Shown in pieces: positions 48,434 to 57,557 of a stretch of 64,000 nucleotides of DNA. Every line of letters begins with the position of its first letter. Positions within the stretch are counted from its first letter, which is position 1. A program made the translations under genes and the position numbers. The notes under the pieces are model-generated. The model was not told the DNA's origin, ran no database searches, and saw nothing but the letters and a program-made list of their open reading frames with translations. Source of the stretch: Rhizobium sp. L1K21 (lineage in GTDB: Bacteria; Pseudomonadota; Alphaproteobacteria; Rhizobiales; Rhizobiaceae); the NCBI RefSeq assembly GCF_024055895.1, contig NZ_JAMXLE010000001.1, positions 2,348,698-2,412,697 of the forward strand, in the 5' to 3' direction.

Positions 48434-50344
48434 CTAGAACTCTTCCCAGCCGCCATTGGCCACCTTGGCCGGCGCAGCGGAGGTTCTTGATGCAGCGCTT
48501 GGCTCGCTGGCCATGGCGCGTGCAGTCTGACGCAGCGCTGTCGACTGCGCTGTCGCCCCGCCGGCGAGTGTAAACTGGCCGATAAGTTCGCGCAGGTTGG
48601 AGGCTTCCGAAGCAAGGCCGGCGGTTGCCGCATTGGCCTCTTCCACCATGGCCGCGTTCTGCTGGGTCATCTGATCCATCGCGTTGACAGCCTGGTTGAC
48701 TTCGGTAAGTCCGAGCGACTGTTCCTTCACCGAGACGGCGATGGATTCCATGTGCTCGTTCATTTCGGTGATAAAGCTGCCGATCGTGTTCAGCGCCTCG
48801 CTGGTTTCACGCACCATGTTCACGCCGTTGGAGACTTCGTTGGAAGAATTCTCGATCAGCGACTTGATCTCCTGTGCTGCCTGGGCGGAACGTTGCGCCA
48901 GTTCACGCACTTCCTGGGCGACAACGGCAAAACCCTTGCCGGCATCACCGGCGCGGGCAGCTTCAACGCCCGCATTCAGGGCCAGAAGGTTGGTCTGGAA
49001 GGCGATCTGGTCAATCACACCGATGATGTTGGAAATCTGACCGGAGCTTTCCTCGATCTTGCGCATTGCGTCTTCAGCGCGGATGACGATTTCCGCAGAC
49101 TTGGTTGCAGACGTGTTGGCCTGAGAGGCAACCTCACGGGCTTTTTCCACGCGCTTGGTGGAGCTGACCACGTTGGATGTGATCTCTTCAACGGCAGCGG
49201 CAGTCTGTTCAATGGAGGCTGCCTGTGTCTCCGTGCGTTTGGAAAGATCGTCGGCGCTGCCTGCGATTTCGCGGGTACCGCTTTCCATCGTATTCACGCT
49301 GTTCATGATGGAAGAAAGCGTGCTGCCGAGCTGCTTGACTGACGTGTTGAAGTCATGCCGCAACTGTTCGAAGTCAGCGGCGAAGGCTTCGTTGAGCTCG
49401 ACGGAGAGGTCGCCGGCTGCAAGGCGGTTCAGCCCGGCTGCGAGACCGGATGTGGCAATCCTGAGACGTTCGGCGGCATCGGCTTCGGCTTTTTGCTGAT
49501 CGGCGATGCGATCGGCTTCGGCGCGCTTGCGGTTTTCTTCTGCTTCTGCCTCCAGGCGCTTGTTGGCAACGGCAGCCTCACGGAAGATTTCCATGGATGC
49601 GGCCATCTGGCCGATTTCGTCCTTGCCGCCCTTGTCGATCTGAACATTCAAATCGCCATTTGCGAGCTTTGCTGTCACATCCGCGAGCCTGGAGAGCGGG
49701 CGCGACACCATGGCGAAGTTTGCATAGGCGAGAAGGGCAGCCAGCAGGCCAACGACAATCGCCGTTGCAAGGCTCACCAGTTCAACCATGGAAAGTGCTG
49801 ATTTCTGCGCTGCGGATGCGATGGCCACCTGCTTGTTGAGCGTTTCCTTCACGAGGCCCAAGTTTTCAGAAAAGGCTCCGAGCAGGCGGCGGCCGTCGCC
49901 CGTCAGCTCGATTGCGCGGGCCAGTTCCACCGTCATTGGATCGCGCATCAGCTTGATCTGACGGTTGACGACATCTTTGCGCCAGGTTTGCAGCTCGCTG
50001 ATGGCGGCGTTCAGGTTGTCGACCTCAGAAGGGGCGATCTCGGCAAGACTTTTGCCAAACGTCTCGGCGTCACTATCCACTTTGCCATCGTAAGTTTCGA
50101 AGTCGGCAACAAAGTCACGGTTGCCGGTCAAAATGAAGTTCTTGAAGGCAAGGTTTGCCTCCGTCACGTCGCTCTGAAGCGCCTCGGCCTCATTAAGCGT
50201 GCGCGAAATGGCCAGATTGTCTTCGGCAATCCGTGCTGCCGTCGTAGAAAGCGCGTAAATATAGACGCTCGCACCGATGGCGGTGACCGACAGAACGCCG
50301 AAGGCCACGAGCCCCTTGATGTTAACTGATAGATTTTTCAGCAT
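48434..50344 (-). CDS. Methyl-accepting chemotaxis protein
   Basis: 636 residues. First transmembrane helix about 10-30, periplasmic four-helix-type ligand domain to about 188, second helix about 190-213, then HAMP ([21 protein letters not shown]) and a second HAMP-like segment ([18 protein letters not shown]). The signalling tip is [32 protein letters not shown]. The C terminus NGGWEEF resembles the CheR/CheB tether pentapeptide (xWxxF), rare outside major receptors. It probably feeds the main chemotaxis array of a motile organism. Confidence 0.92.
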   Translation of the reverse strand: MLKNLSVNIKGLVAFGVLSVTAIGASVYIYALSTTAARIAEDNLAISRTLNEAEALQSDVTEANLAFKNFILTGNRDFVADFETYDGKVDSDAETFGKSLAEIAPSEVDNLNAAISELQTWRKDVVNRQIKLMRDPMTVELARAIELTGDGRRLLGAFSENLGLVKETLNKQVAIASAAQKSALSMVELVSLATAIVVGLLAALLAYANFAMVSRPLSRLADVTAKLANGDLNVQIDKGGKDEIGQMAASMEIFREAAVANKRLEAEAEENRKRAEADRIADQQKAEADAAERLRIATSGLAAGLNRLAAGDLSVELNEAFAADFEQLRHDFNTSVKQLGSTLSSIMNSVNTMESGTREIAGSADDLSKRTETQAASIEQTAAAVEEITSNVVSSTKRVEKAREVASQANTSATKSAEIVIRAEDAMRKIEESSGQISNIIGVIDQIAFQTNLLALNAGVEAARAGDAGKGFAVVAQEVRELAQRSAQAAQEIKSLIENSSNEVSNGVNMVRETSEALNTIGSFITEMNEHMESIAVSVKEQSLGLTEVNQAVNAMDQMTQQNAAMVEEANAATAGLASEASNLRELIGQFTLAGGATAQSTALRQTARAMASEPSAASRTSAAPAKVANGGWEEF

Positions 50345-50444
50345 GATAGCCTCAATTCTTCCTCGTTCCGCTGATCCTCAGGCGCAAAGTCAAAAGCCGT
50401 AAATGTAGGGTGTGGCGGCTTTGAACTCAGCAAATTGGGGAAAA

Positions 50445-51047
50445 TCAGCTTCCATAGCCTGTGCGGCGCTGCAGCTCGGTGATGTTCAGCTCGACCGTCA
50501 CCGCGCCCAGCTTGTTTGTCTTGTTCTCGTCGTTGATCGTGAAGCTCACCTGACCGCGCCAGATCTTGTTGTCCTCGTCCCATTCGGGCTCGTCGACAAA
50601 CACGGCGTCAGAACCCACATCGAAGGTTTTCTGGAACTTGTCTTCGTCGCCCTGCCAGAAGTCGCTGGTAACGGAGCTCTGGCCCACGTTCAGCCCGTTC
50701 TGGTCCATGACGAAAATTTCGACATAAAGACCGACTGATCGGCCCTGCATGCGGATGAGATAATTCGAAAGAGGATTGGACAAGGTGGCTGCAATCAACG
50801 GCTTGTCGTCGGCTTCGCGCTCGGCACGCCACTGTTTGTCCAGTGCATCAATCTTTGCCTGCTCAAGTTTGTGCAGGCGATTGTTCTGCGAGCTGACCGA
50901 CAGACGGACGATCTCCGTATCGATCCAGCCGCGAATGTCGTTCAGCACTGAAGGCGTTACGAGAGCCTTGAAATCCGGCTTCGGAGGCTCCGCGTGGGCG
51001 CTTCCGGCCACAAGAGCTAGGGTCATAGCTAGAGCTGATATTCGCAT
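50445..51047 (-). CDS. Exported PDC/Cache-like sensor domain protein
   Basis: 200 residues. Signal peptide ending around AHA/EP, then a long helix (LNDIRGWIDTEIVRLSVSSQNNRLHKLEQAKIDALDKQW) and a mixed fold with LYVEIFVMDQNGLNVGQSSVTSDFWQGDEDKFQKTF and a closing strand pair. This helix-then-sheet plan is that of PDC/Cache periplasmic sensing domains, but no membrane anchor or output domain follows. It lies 100 bases upstream of the chemoreceptor on the same strand, so it may bind a ligand for it; that is inference. Confidence 0.6.
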   Translation of the reverse strand: MRISALAMTLALVAGSAHAEPPKPDFKALVTPSVLNDIRGWIDTEIVRLSVSSQNNRLHKLEQAKIDALDKQWRAEREADDKPLIAATLSNPLSNYLIRMQGRSVGLYVEIFVMDQNGLNVGQSSVTSDFWQGDEDKFQKTFDVGSDAVFVDEPEWDEDNKIWRGQVSFTINDENKTNKLGAVTVELNITELQRRTGYGS

Positions 51048-51262
51048 ATTTCAGTTACTCCTATTTGAGAGCAACCTAAATCATCCTGATTACCAGATGG
51101 TAAACTCGAGACTAACGCTTCCTATATAGTCATATTTAGGGGCTTTTATATTGGGTGTGTAATAAATCAATACAACTTAGCTTTGAAATGGTTAATGACA
51201 AACATAACAACGACTCATAATTTCCAAATTGAATTTACTCTCAATAACTTTACCGAAAAGCA

Positions 51263-52039
51263 CTACTTTTTTCTTGTATCTTTATGATTCTGAACAGCAT
51301 TTCCGAATGCGCGAAATATTGCACCGTTAACCGGATTGGTCTGCGGGTCATATTCGGCGTGCCATTGCACCCCGAGGGCAAAACCTTTTGCCCGCTTGTG
51401 GCGGATGGCTTCCATGGTGCCATCTTCTGCCACGCCTTCAACGGAGATATCGGAGCCAAGGTCCAGAATGCCTTGCCCGTGCAATGAGTTCACTCGGATT
51501 GTGCTGCGGCCGAATATCTCTGTGAAAACACTGCCTTCGGTGAACCTGACCTCATGGCGATCGGCAAAGACCACCTCCGGATCGGGATGGATTTCGCCAT
51601 TTTCCAGCCGCGGCATGCGATGGTTCATGCGGCCCGGCAGGTCACGGATTTCCGGGTGCAGGGTACAGCCGCCCGCAACGGCAATTTCCTGAAATCCACG
51701 GCAAATGCCAAACAGGGGAACGCCGCGCTCCACGCAGGCATCCACCAGAGGCAATGCAACGGCATCGCGCGCCTCGTCATAGGGTTCATAGCGTTCATCC
51801 GGCTCCGCACCGAAGCGCCTCGGATGGACATTGGCGCGGGCGCCGGTGAGCAGAATACCATCCACTGCGTCCAGAAGATCGTCGATGTTCGTGAGCTCGG
51901 GGCTTCCGGCAAAAATCAGCGGCAGCGCGCCAATCGTGTCGAATACGGCGCGCATGTTGTTTTCACCCGCCATCTGGACAGAAAAGCGATTTTCAACCTT
52001 CAGCGCATTCCCGATAATACCGACGACTGGTTTGCTCAA
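51263..52039 (-). CDS. Class I glutamine amidotransferase-like hydrolase (PuuD family)
   Basis: 258 residues, gamma-glutamyl-gamma-aminobutyrate hydrolase type. The nucleophile elbow is FGICRGFQE near residue 115, the catalytic His lies in VQWHAEYDPQTNP near 234, and DGILLTGARANVHPRRFG is a family landmark. PuuD-type enzymes cleave gamma-glutamylated polyamine intermediates; other substrates are possible. No polyamine genes adjoin it. The 215 bases downstream, up to 51262, are AT-rich and gene-free. Confidence 0.82.
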   Translation of the reverse strand: MSKPVVGIIGNALKVENRFSVQMAGENNMRAVFDTIGALPLIFAGSPELTNIDDLLDAVDGILLTGARANVHPRRFGAEPDERYEPYDEARDAVALPLVDACVERGVPLFGICRGFQEIAVAGGCTLHPEIRDLPGRMNHRMPRLENGEIHPDPEVVFADRHEVRFTEGSVFTEIFGRSTIRVNSLHGQGILDLGSDISVEGVAEDGTMEAIRHKRAKGFALGVQWHAEYDPQTNPVNGAIFRAFGNAVQNHKDTRKK

Positions 52040-52161
52040 TTGCTTCGCCCTTCTTCAAAACATGCCTTGGCGGGTTTAAAAACACCATGTCTTTTCATGT
52101 AGCGGTTGTCAGCGCGAAAGCCAAACCGCCTGGAACATAATTTCATTCAATATAGGAAAAG

Positions 52162-53355
52162 CTATTCGTCACGCCAGCCCGAAACAAAGACAATATCGGC
52201 AACGCCTGCAAAGCGCGCAACGCGCGCAAGCTCAGCCTCCAGCTTGGCCAAACGGCCACCAGAAGCCTTGACGCCTGGCTCCAGCCAGAGCTTCGTCACG
52301 TTCAAAACATTGGCCTTGCGGTCCGCCTTCATGTCGATGCGTCCGATCAGGCGATCGCCCTCCAGAAGCGGAAAGACATAATAGCCATATTCCCGTTTGG
52401 CTTCCGGCACAAAGACCTCGATTCGATAGCGAAAACCAAACAGGCGCTCAGCCCGGTTTCTGTCGCGCAGCAGCGGATCGAACGGGCTGAGCACACGAAT
52501 GCGCCCCGGCGGCTCAGGCCAGATATCGGCATCCGGCTTGAAGTCTGCCAGCACAAACGACGCCCGTGGCTTTCCGCCATCGGCAGGCGTAATCTCCACC
52601 TCTTGAAGCTCGGCCCGGTTTTCCAAAACCCAGGCCTTTGCCTCTTCCGGTGTGATGATATCCCAGAAGGCTGCCATTTCGCCATGGGTGGCAAACCCCA
52701 ACCGTTCCAGCGCGCTGCGACAGGCCCAGTCGACAAAGGCATCGTGGTCAATTTCGGCGCTGAGGTGATGTTCGGGAATGACCCGTTCGGAAAGGTCATA
52801 GACTTTCTGAAAACCTTCGCGCCGGGAAATGGCAAGCTTGCCCGTGTGCCAGAAAAATTCGAGCGCCGTCTTGGACGGATGCCATTCCCACCAGCCGCCG
52901 GATTTATGATCGGCGTTTTTCAGCTCCCGGGCCAGCACCTCGCCGTGCTCGGCAATATGGGCAAAGGTTTCCGCAAAGGATTTATCGAAACCCTCGCCAT
53001 GCCATTTGGCCCAGCGTGCGCGCAAAACCTCTTCCTTGCGGCGGAAACGGTGTTTCCAATAGGGATAGAATGCGGTCGGGATAATGGAAGCATCATGCGT
53101 CCAATGCTCGAAAAGCCCCCGCTCCTCTTCCAGAAGCGCACGCAGGTGCGCACGGTTGAATGTCTGGTTGCGCGAAAAGAGTATTTGCTCATGCGCCCGG
53201 TTGACCGTCTGGATACTGTCCACCTGGACAAAACCGATCCCGTGTATGAGGTCGAGAAGTCCCTGCCGCGTCTGTTTACGCGACGGGTCCGCACTCAGGC
53301 CCTGTTTGGCCAGAAATATCCGCCGCGCGGCCGTGTTTGAAATCGGAATCGCCAT
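52162..53355 (-). CDS. AlkZ/YcaQ-like DNA glycosylase (winged-helix, HTH_42)
   Basis: 397 residues from the ATG at 53355. The HTH_42 family comprises tandem winged helices that excise alkylated or cross-linked bases. The N-terminal FVQVDSIQTVNRAHEQIL contains a QxD motif (Gln44-Asp46), corresponding to the catalytic QxQ/QxD of this family. The C-terminal barrel ends with SPFDPLLRDRNRAERLFGFRYRIE and EYGYYVFPLLEGDRLIGRIDMKADR. Likely role: repair of alkylation damage or crosslinks. Confidence 0.85.
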   Translation of the reverse strand: MAIPISNTAARRIFLAKQGLSADPSRKQTRQGLLDLIHGIGFVQVDSIQTVNRAHEQILFSRNQTFNRAHLRALLEEERGLFEHWTHDASIIPTAFYPYWKHRFRRKEEVLRARWAKWHGEGFDKSFAETFAHIAEHGEVLARELKNADHKSGGWWEWHPSKTALEFFWHTGKLAISRREGFQKVYDLSERVIPEHHLSAEIDHDAFVDWACRSALERLGFATHGEMAAFWDIITPEEAKAWVLENRAELQEVEITPADGGKPRASFVLADFKPDADIWPEPPGRIRVLSPFDPLLRDRNRAERLFGFRYRIEVFVPEAKREYGYYVFPLLEGDRLIGRIDMKADRKANVLNVTKLWLEPGVKASGGRLAKLEAELARVARFAGVADIVFVSGWRDE

Positions 53356-53529
53356 GAACCCATCCTGCACATGTTCATGATATGTTCAAGTATTTGTGCA
53401 GTCGTAGACAAGGTAATACGATGAGAAAATTCCAAGATGGACTATTCAGGGTGGTTCTGGCTTTTTTACTTCTTCGGCTTTAATTAGAACTAACCATTGG
53501 GGAGCCGCTGCCCCCCAATGTAGTTTGCA

Positions 53530-53997
53530 TCACCCATTTTTAGAGGCCATGTTATCGGCTTTCATTGCTAAATTGATCACGTAATGCACTAAGACTGCCT
53601 CGATTAGCGAAAGTGCATATTCGCTGTCAATAGGTAACATATGGTCATGCAGATGGTGATTATCGATGTAGTCAGCCGCATTCCAAAGTTTTCTCGTTAG
53701 CTGTGGATTATTAGGTTCAATTCGCCGAATGACGACTTCAAAGGTCGAGTTGGCTAGTTCTATCGCTTCATTTCGATAGTCGGAATCGAATGGCAGACTT
53801 TTGATGAGGTAGCCGCGTCTTAGTTTCTGAACTGGCTTGGGCTTCTGATCTTGGTATTTGCGGATCAGAATACTCCAGCTTGAATACCCTTCATCTTTAG
53901 CAATGCGGTCCAAGGCTTGGTTATGTGGCATGCCACTTTCACGGCGAAGAAGCTTAGCCTTGCGTTTAAGTTCATTGATAGGGGCAGATAGGTCCAT
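53530..53997 (-). CDS. Hypothetical protein in AT-rich island
   Basis: 155 residues, lower GC than its neighbours. The first 45 residues (ELKRKAKLLRRESGMPHNQALDRIAKDEGYSSWS) resemble a helical N-terminal module found in accessory-genome proteins, sometimes called glyoxalase-superfamily-associated. The rest is helical with EVVIRRIEPNNPQLTRKLWNAADYIDNHHLHDHM and no known domain. It begins the AT-rich stretch, so horizontal acquisition is likely. A ribosome site GGAGAACC lies upstream. Function unknown. Confidence 0.6.
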   Translation of the reverse strand: MDLSAPINELKRKAKLLRRESGMPHNQALDRIAKDEGYSSWSILIRKYQDQKPKPVQKLRRGYLIKSLPFDSDYRNEAIELANSTFEVVIRRIEPNNPQLTRKLWNAADYIDNHHLHDHMLPIDSEYALSLIEAVLVHYVINLAMKADNMASKNG

Positions 53998-54008
53998 TTG
54001 AGGTTCTC

Positions 54009-54471
54009 CTATTGCGAGCTATGAACACAATCCCCCCTTATGTGAGTGCTCGAACAGAAAAAACTCAAGTTCATACCCTGCATGCTAAATGCTTTCCCAT
54101 TGAGGGGAGGAGGCTTGGGCGCAAACCTTATATGTATGATAGGGAATAAAACCGACGGTTTCAAGTCTCTCCATATCGACTCTGACCAGTACCTACGGGC
54201 AAAAGTATCACCGGTGGATTCTTGTTGGACATGCGAGCTCAAGAGCTGTTTGAGTATTGACCACACTTTTTAGACAATCTCGCGCCGCCACTTCCCCTCG
54301 CGCGTTAGCCTTTTTCCTTCAATATTAGGGAGGCTACTTGCCTGCAACACATAGTAGTGTTGAGGCCATGCCTGTGATAATTAGCTTTATAGAGACTAGC
54401 TAATAACACGGCGCGTCTTGCTGCTGCCATTTTGCAAAACCGATGCAGGCACTTGGATTGAGGGTTTAGCG
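54009..54471. other. Gene-free AT-rich stretch
   Basis: Several overlapping short frames on both strands (75 codons at 54046 plus, 85 codons at 54009 minus) have no ribosome site, domain or consistent codon use. No repeat ends or recombination sites are evident. Probably debris of a former insertion. Confidence 0.4.
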
Positions 54472-54696
54472 ATGAAATTCAGAATGAGGAAGCCGAGCAT
54501 CAAGCGCTCGATTTCCGCCAGAACTTCACCCAAGCGTATCTTAAGCGCCAAGACGCGCACGCTTGTCCCAAAGGAGATTCGCAAAGCTAAATCCACAATC
54601 AGCACCGTGACCAACCCTAAACGGGCCATGAAGCAGAAGATTTACAACAAGACCACCTTTTCTTTTTGGTCGCTTCTACGAAAGCTCTTCAGATAA
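54472..54696 (+). CDS. Small basic protein with ARTS and YNKTTF motifs
   Basis: 74 residues from an ATG with GAGGGT eight bases upstream. Very basic (MKFRMRKPSIKRSISARTS at the start) and ending in a NPKRAMKQKIYNKTTFSFW pattern. The arrangement KPSIKxSIxARTS ... NPKxAxxxKxYNKTTF resembles small proteins of phages and integrative elements in Gram-positive bacteria, which are themselves uncharacterised. The match is from memory of the motif, not a search. Located in the AT-rich island, so horizontal origin is plausible. Confidence 0.55.
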   Translation: MKFRMRKPSIKRSISARTSPKRILSAKTRTLVPKEIRKAKSTISTVTNPKRAMKQKIYNKTTFSFWSLLRKLFR

Positions 54697-55007
54697 AGCG
54701 ATTTCTGACGTTTATCGCTTTCTTGGCGACTGGTTTCGTGTGCAGAACTGTTTCGGACACTAGGCACCTCGCCTCAGGTCTAAGGTGCTTTAATACGTCG
54801 GGTGCGGAAGACTTACCTTGCAGCAAACAATCGAGACAAATTTGCCGCCAAAATTCGAAAAGCTCTCGCGGAAGGAGTCGAACAGTGTTGTTCGTTTTGC
54901 AAGACGCCAACTCTCTGACCAAGTGACGAAAGTCCCGACGCTCCTATGAATATAGTGGGTGCATCTCATATTCCGGCTGCGGCGTCAGCCCACTTTTCCA
55001 GGGCTTT
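54697..55007. other. 311-base gap in AT-rich island
   Basis: Nothing I can support. An 86-codon plus-strand frame (54666-54926) with several cysteines overlaps the end of the small basic gene and lacks a ribosome site or known domain. Confidence 0.4.
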
Positions 55008-55490
55008 TCATTCCGTATCAGCTGGAAGGAGGATGGTGCCAGCGAAACCATCTGCTGCAATGTTATCGCAGGTCTGCACCCACGGACAGCCAACGCAGCC
55101 AGCGCGTGTTTGACCGCTCGCAAAGGCCGCACGCAGTGTTTTCACGGCGTTGGCGGTCAGGATGAAGGGCGCGTTCATGTTCAGATCGAGAAGCGGTGCA
55201 GTTGCCGCAATCGCTTGGGCGTCGCGCCGATAGACGCTTTCCTTTTCGCAATCGTGACCGCAGCGCAATCTGTCCTCAAGCGATAGTCCATTGCAGATAT
55301 CGTCTGGCCCTTGCGCGAGCATAACAGGTGTACCGTCGTTGATGGCCTGCGCAATTCTTGAAAGATTTTTCACAAAGGCCGGTGTGTAGCCAAGCCCCTT
55401 ATAGGTCAGCAGGCAGAGGAAATGATGGCCCCTGAGCCGGATCGTCCCCGGCGCGTTTGCACCTGTTTGCGCCGCAAATTCCGTTTCCAT
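55008..55490 (-). CDS. DUF1284 domain protein
   Basis: 160 residues with DUF1284 landmarks: IRLRGHHFLCLLTYKGLGYTPAFVKNLSRIAQ at the start and a set of conserved cysteines (CNGLSLEDRLRCGHDCEKE, then CVGCPWVQTCDNI). The cysteine spacing suggests a metal or iron-sulfur site; the family's function is unproven. It marks the return to normal base composition and is divergent from the biotin transporter. Confidence 0.85.
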   Translation of the reverse strand: METEFAAQTGANAPGTIRLRGHHFLCLLTYKGLGYTPAFVKNLSRIAQAINDGTPVMLAQGPDDICNGLSLEDRLRCGHDCEKESVYRRDAQAIAATAPLLDLNMNAPFILTANAVKTLRAAFASGQTRAGCVGCPWVQTCDNIAADGFAGTILLPADTE

Positions 55491-55503
55491 CTCTCAGCTA
55501 ATC

Positions 55504-55513
55504 CTCTATAGAG
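55504..55513. promoter_or_regulatory. Short palindrome upstream of bioM
   Basis: CTCTATAGAG is a perfect ten-base palindrome 22 bases upstream of the bioM start. BioR, the GntR-type biotin regulator of alphaproteobacteria, binds a TTATCTATAA-like dyad; the match here is only partial in the centre, so identity as a BioR box is weak. Confidence 0.25.
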
Positions 55514-55535
55514 CCAGCGTTAGGCCGGAGACAGT

Positions 55536-56222
55536 TTGAATTTGAATATCCGTTTTTCCGATGTCAGCGTGCGTTTTGGCGAGCGTGTCGCCCTGCACCC
55601 CTTTTCTCTCACACTGGAGGAACGGCGTATCGGAATAATCGGCCTCAATGGTTCGGGCAAGACCACTTTCGCAAAACTGATCAATGGACTGGTGAAGCCG
55701 ACCAATGGCAATGTCACCGTCAACGGTCTTGATACAAAGGATGATGCCAAAGCTGTTCTGGCGCTCGCCGGCTTTATCTTTCAAAATCCACAGCACCAGC
55801 TCATCATGCCGGTTGTGCGCGAAGATCTGGCTTTCGGATTGAAACAGCGCGGCATCAAGGGCGATGATCTGGACATGCGGATCAAGACCATTCTTGAGCG
55901 GTTCGGCATTGAAAATCTTGCCAACCGGCGTGTCCACGAGCTTTCCGGCGGAGAGCTGCAACTGGCCGCCATTGCCAGTGTTGCCGTCACCGGCCCGGAA
56001 ATCCTCATTTTCGACGAGCCGGTCAATCAGCTCGATATCAGGAACCGCAAGCGGGTGGTCGAGGCGATTTTGGGACTTGAGGAATCGGCCGTCGTCATCA
56101 GCCACGATCTCGGCCTTCTCGCGAATTTCGACCGTGTGCTGGTGTTTGATCAGGGCCGAATCGTTTTCGACGGCGCACCGGCTTCGGCCATTGCCCACTA
56201 TGAGGCGGTCGCCACATGTTGA
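55536..56222 (+). CDS. bioM: Biotin ECF transporter ATPase BioM
   Basis: 228 residues from a TTG start (another TTG two codons later is possible), with a GGAG site upstream. CbiO-type energising ATPase: Walker A GLNGSGKTT near residue 36, signature LSGGELQLAAI near 132, Walker B LIFDEPVNQLD near 154, switch His in VISHDLGLL. It pairs with BioN to drive uptake through BioY. It overlaps bioN by seven bases. Confidence 0.92.
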   Translation: MNLNIRFSDVSVRFGERVALHPFSLTLEERRIGIIGLNGSGKTTFAKLINGLVKPTNGNVTVNGLDTKDDAKAVLALAGFIFQNPQHQLIMPVVREDLAFGLKQRGIKGDDLDMRIKTILERFGIENLANRRVHELSGGELQLAAIASVAVTGPEILIFDEPVNQLDIRNRKRVVEAILGLEESAVVISHDLGLLANFDRVLVFDQGRIVFDGAPASAIAHYEAVATC

Positions 56223-56821
56223 AAAGCCTCTATATCGAAGGCAATACGCCTCTCCACCGCCTGGGCGTGAAGACCAAGCTTGTCATCCTGCTTCTAACGA
56301 CAATCGGGCTCTATATCTTTGCACAGCCTGTCGTTCTGGCCGCCGCAGCTCTCATCACGCTGACGATTTATGCCACGCTCGGCATGCCCTGGCGCGAGGC
56401 TGAAATCCGCCTTCGTCCGATCCTCATCACCATCACCATACTGGCGCTCGTCAATGCCTATGTGCTGGGGATCGAGGAGGCCACCATCTCGACGCTTCGG
56501 CTGCTTGCCATTCTCTTTCTGGCCGCATCGATTACGGCCACGACGACCATTGCCGCGTTCATGGAGGCGGTGAGCGAACTGTTGCGCCCCTTTGAGCGGC
56601 TGGGGCTCGTGAGGGCCGATGATGTCAGCCTGGCTTTCGGGCTGGTTCTGCGTTTCGTGCCGGAGATATTCAACCATTACAACGCGCTCAAGGAAGCCCA
56701 TCAGGCCCGCGGCCTGCCGGTCAAAACGGCGCGCATCATTGGCCCGCTGATCATCATGGCGCTCAAGGATGCCGATACGATTGCAGATGCCATTGATGCA
56801 CGCGGCTTGCGCGCGCATTGA
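56216..56821 (+). CDS. bioN: Biotin ECF transporter transmembrane protein BioN
   Basis: 201 residues, EcfT family, about five transmembrane helices. The C-terminal coupling helices carry the Ala-Arg-Gly motifs, KEAHQARGLPVKTAR and DAIDARGLRAH, that contact the ATPase. It links BioM to the biotin-binding BioY. The overlap with bioM and 27-base gap to bioY indicate one operon. Confidence 0.92.
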   Translation: MLKSLYIEGNTPLHRLGVKTKLVILLLTTIGLYIFAQPVVLAAAALITLTIYATLGMPWREAEIRLRPILITITILALVNAYVLGIEEATISTLRLLAILFLAASITATTTIAAFMEAVSELLRPFERLGLVRADDVSLAFGLVLRFVPEIFNHYNALKEAHQARGLPVKTARIIGPLIIMALKDADTIADAIDARGLRAH

Positions 56822-56848
56822 TATCCCAACAAAAGGAGAGGACACCGC

Positions 56849-57415
56849 ATGACCACCAAAGATATCGTTCTGATTGCGCTTTTTGCGGCCATCATCGTTG
56901 TGCTCGGCTTCATTCCGCCGGTCACCATTTCCTTCATTCCCGTACCCATCACGGCGCAGTCCATGGGCGTGATGCTGGCCGGTTGCATTATCGGGGCAAA
57001 GCGCGGCGCGCTCGCCTATGTGCTGGTCGTGCTGATGGTGGCTATCGGCCTGCCGGTTCTCTCCGGTGGCCGTGGTGGCCTGGATGTGTTGATCGGCCCG
57101 ACCGGTGGCTATATCGCGGGCTGGATCGTCGGCACCTATGTCGTCGGCCTTATTGCCGAGCGCATGGTGCGCGAGGGCCAGAAGGAAGTGCTGCAGTTCA
57201 CCGGCTTCTTCGTCGCCAGCATCATTGGCGGCATCGGCGTGGTTTATGCTCTCGGCATTGCATGGCTTTGCTTTTCCACCGGCACGCCCGTCATGACCGC
57301 GCTTTATGGCAATCTCGCCTTCATTCCGGGCGACATTATCAAAGCCGTGATCGCAACGCTGGCTGCACGCGCCGTTCTCGCAGGCTATCCGCTTCTGCCG
57401 CAGCGCGCGCATTAA
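56849..57415 (+). CDS. bioY: Biotin ECF transporter substrate-binding protein BioY
   Basis: 188-residue S-component with six transmembrane helices. BioY signatures: PVPITAQSMGVMLAGCIIGAKRGALA near residues 30-57 and GPTGGYIAGWIVGTYVVG in the middle. High-affinity biotin uptake. The complete MNY set is the ATP-driven form of the transporter. A strong terminator follows. Confidence 0.95.
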   Translation: MTTKDIVLIALFAAIIVVLGFIPPVTISFIPVPITAQSMGVMLAGCIIGAKRGALAYVLVVLMVAIGLPVLSGGRGGLDVLIGPTGGYIAGWIVGTYVVGLIAERMVREGQKEVLQFTGFFVASIIGGIGVVYALGIAWLCFSTGTPVMTALYGNLAFIPGDIIKAVIATLAARAVLAGYPLLPQRAH

Positions 57416-57439
57416 TCCGGCGATATCTGTGTTCCATTC

Positions 57440-57472
57440 AGGCCCGGCAGCGACCCTGCCGGGCCTTTCCGT
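57440..57472 (+). terminator. Rho-independent terminator after bioY
   Basis: AGGCCCGGCAG / CTGCCGGGCCT: perfect 11-base stem with a five-base loop, followed by TTTCCGTTT, 24 bases after the bioY stop. Confidence 0.85.
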
Positions 57473-57557
57473 TTGCAGTTGAAACACTGCTTCGGATTTT
57501 GGCGCTTGATCTCAATTTGCCGTGGACCTGCCTCAAGAGAGGCGTTAGCGTGCGGCC

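Noticed and set aside
54046-54273. 75-codon plus-strand frame in the AT-rich island
   Set aside because: It is mirrored by an equally long minus-strand frame, with no support for either.
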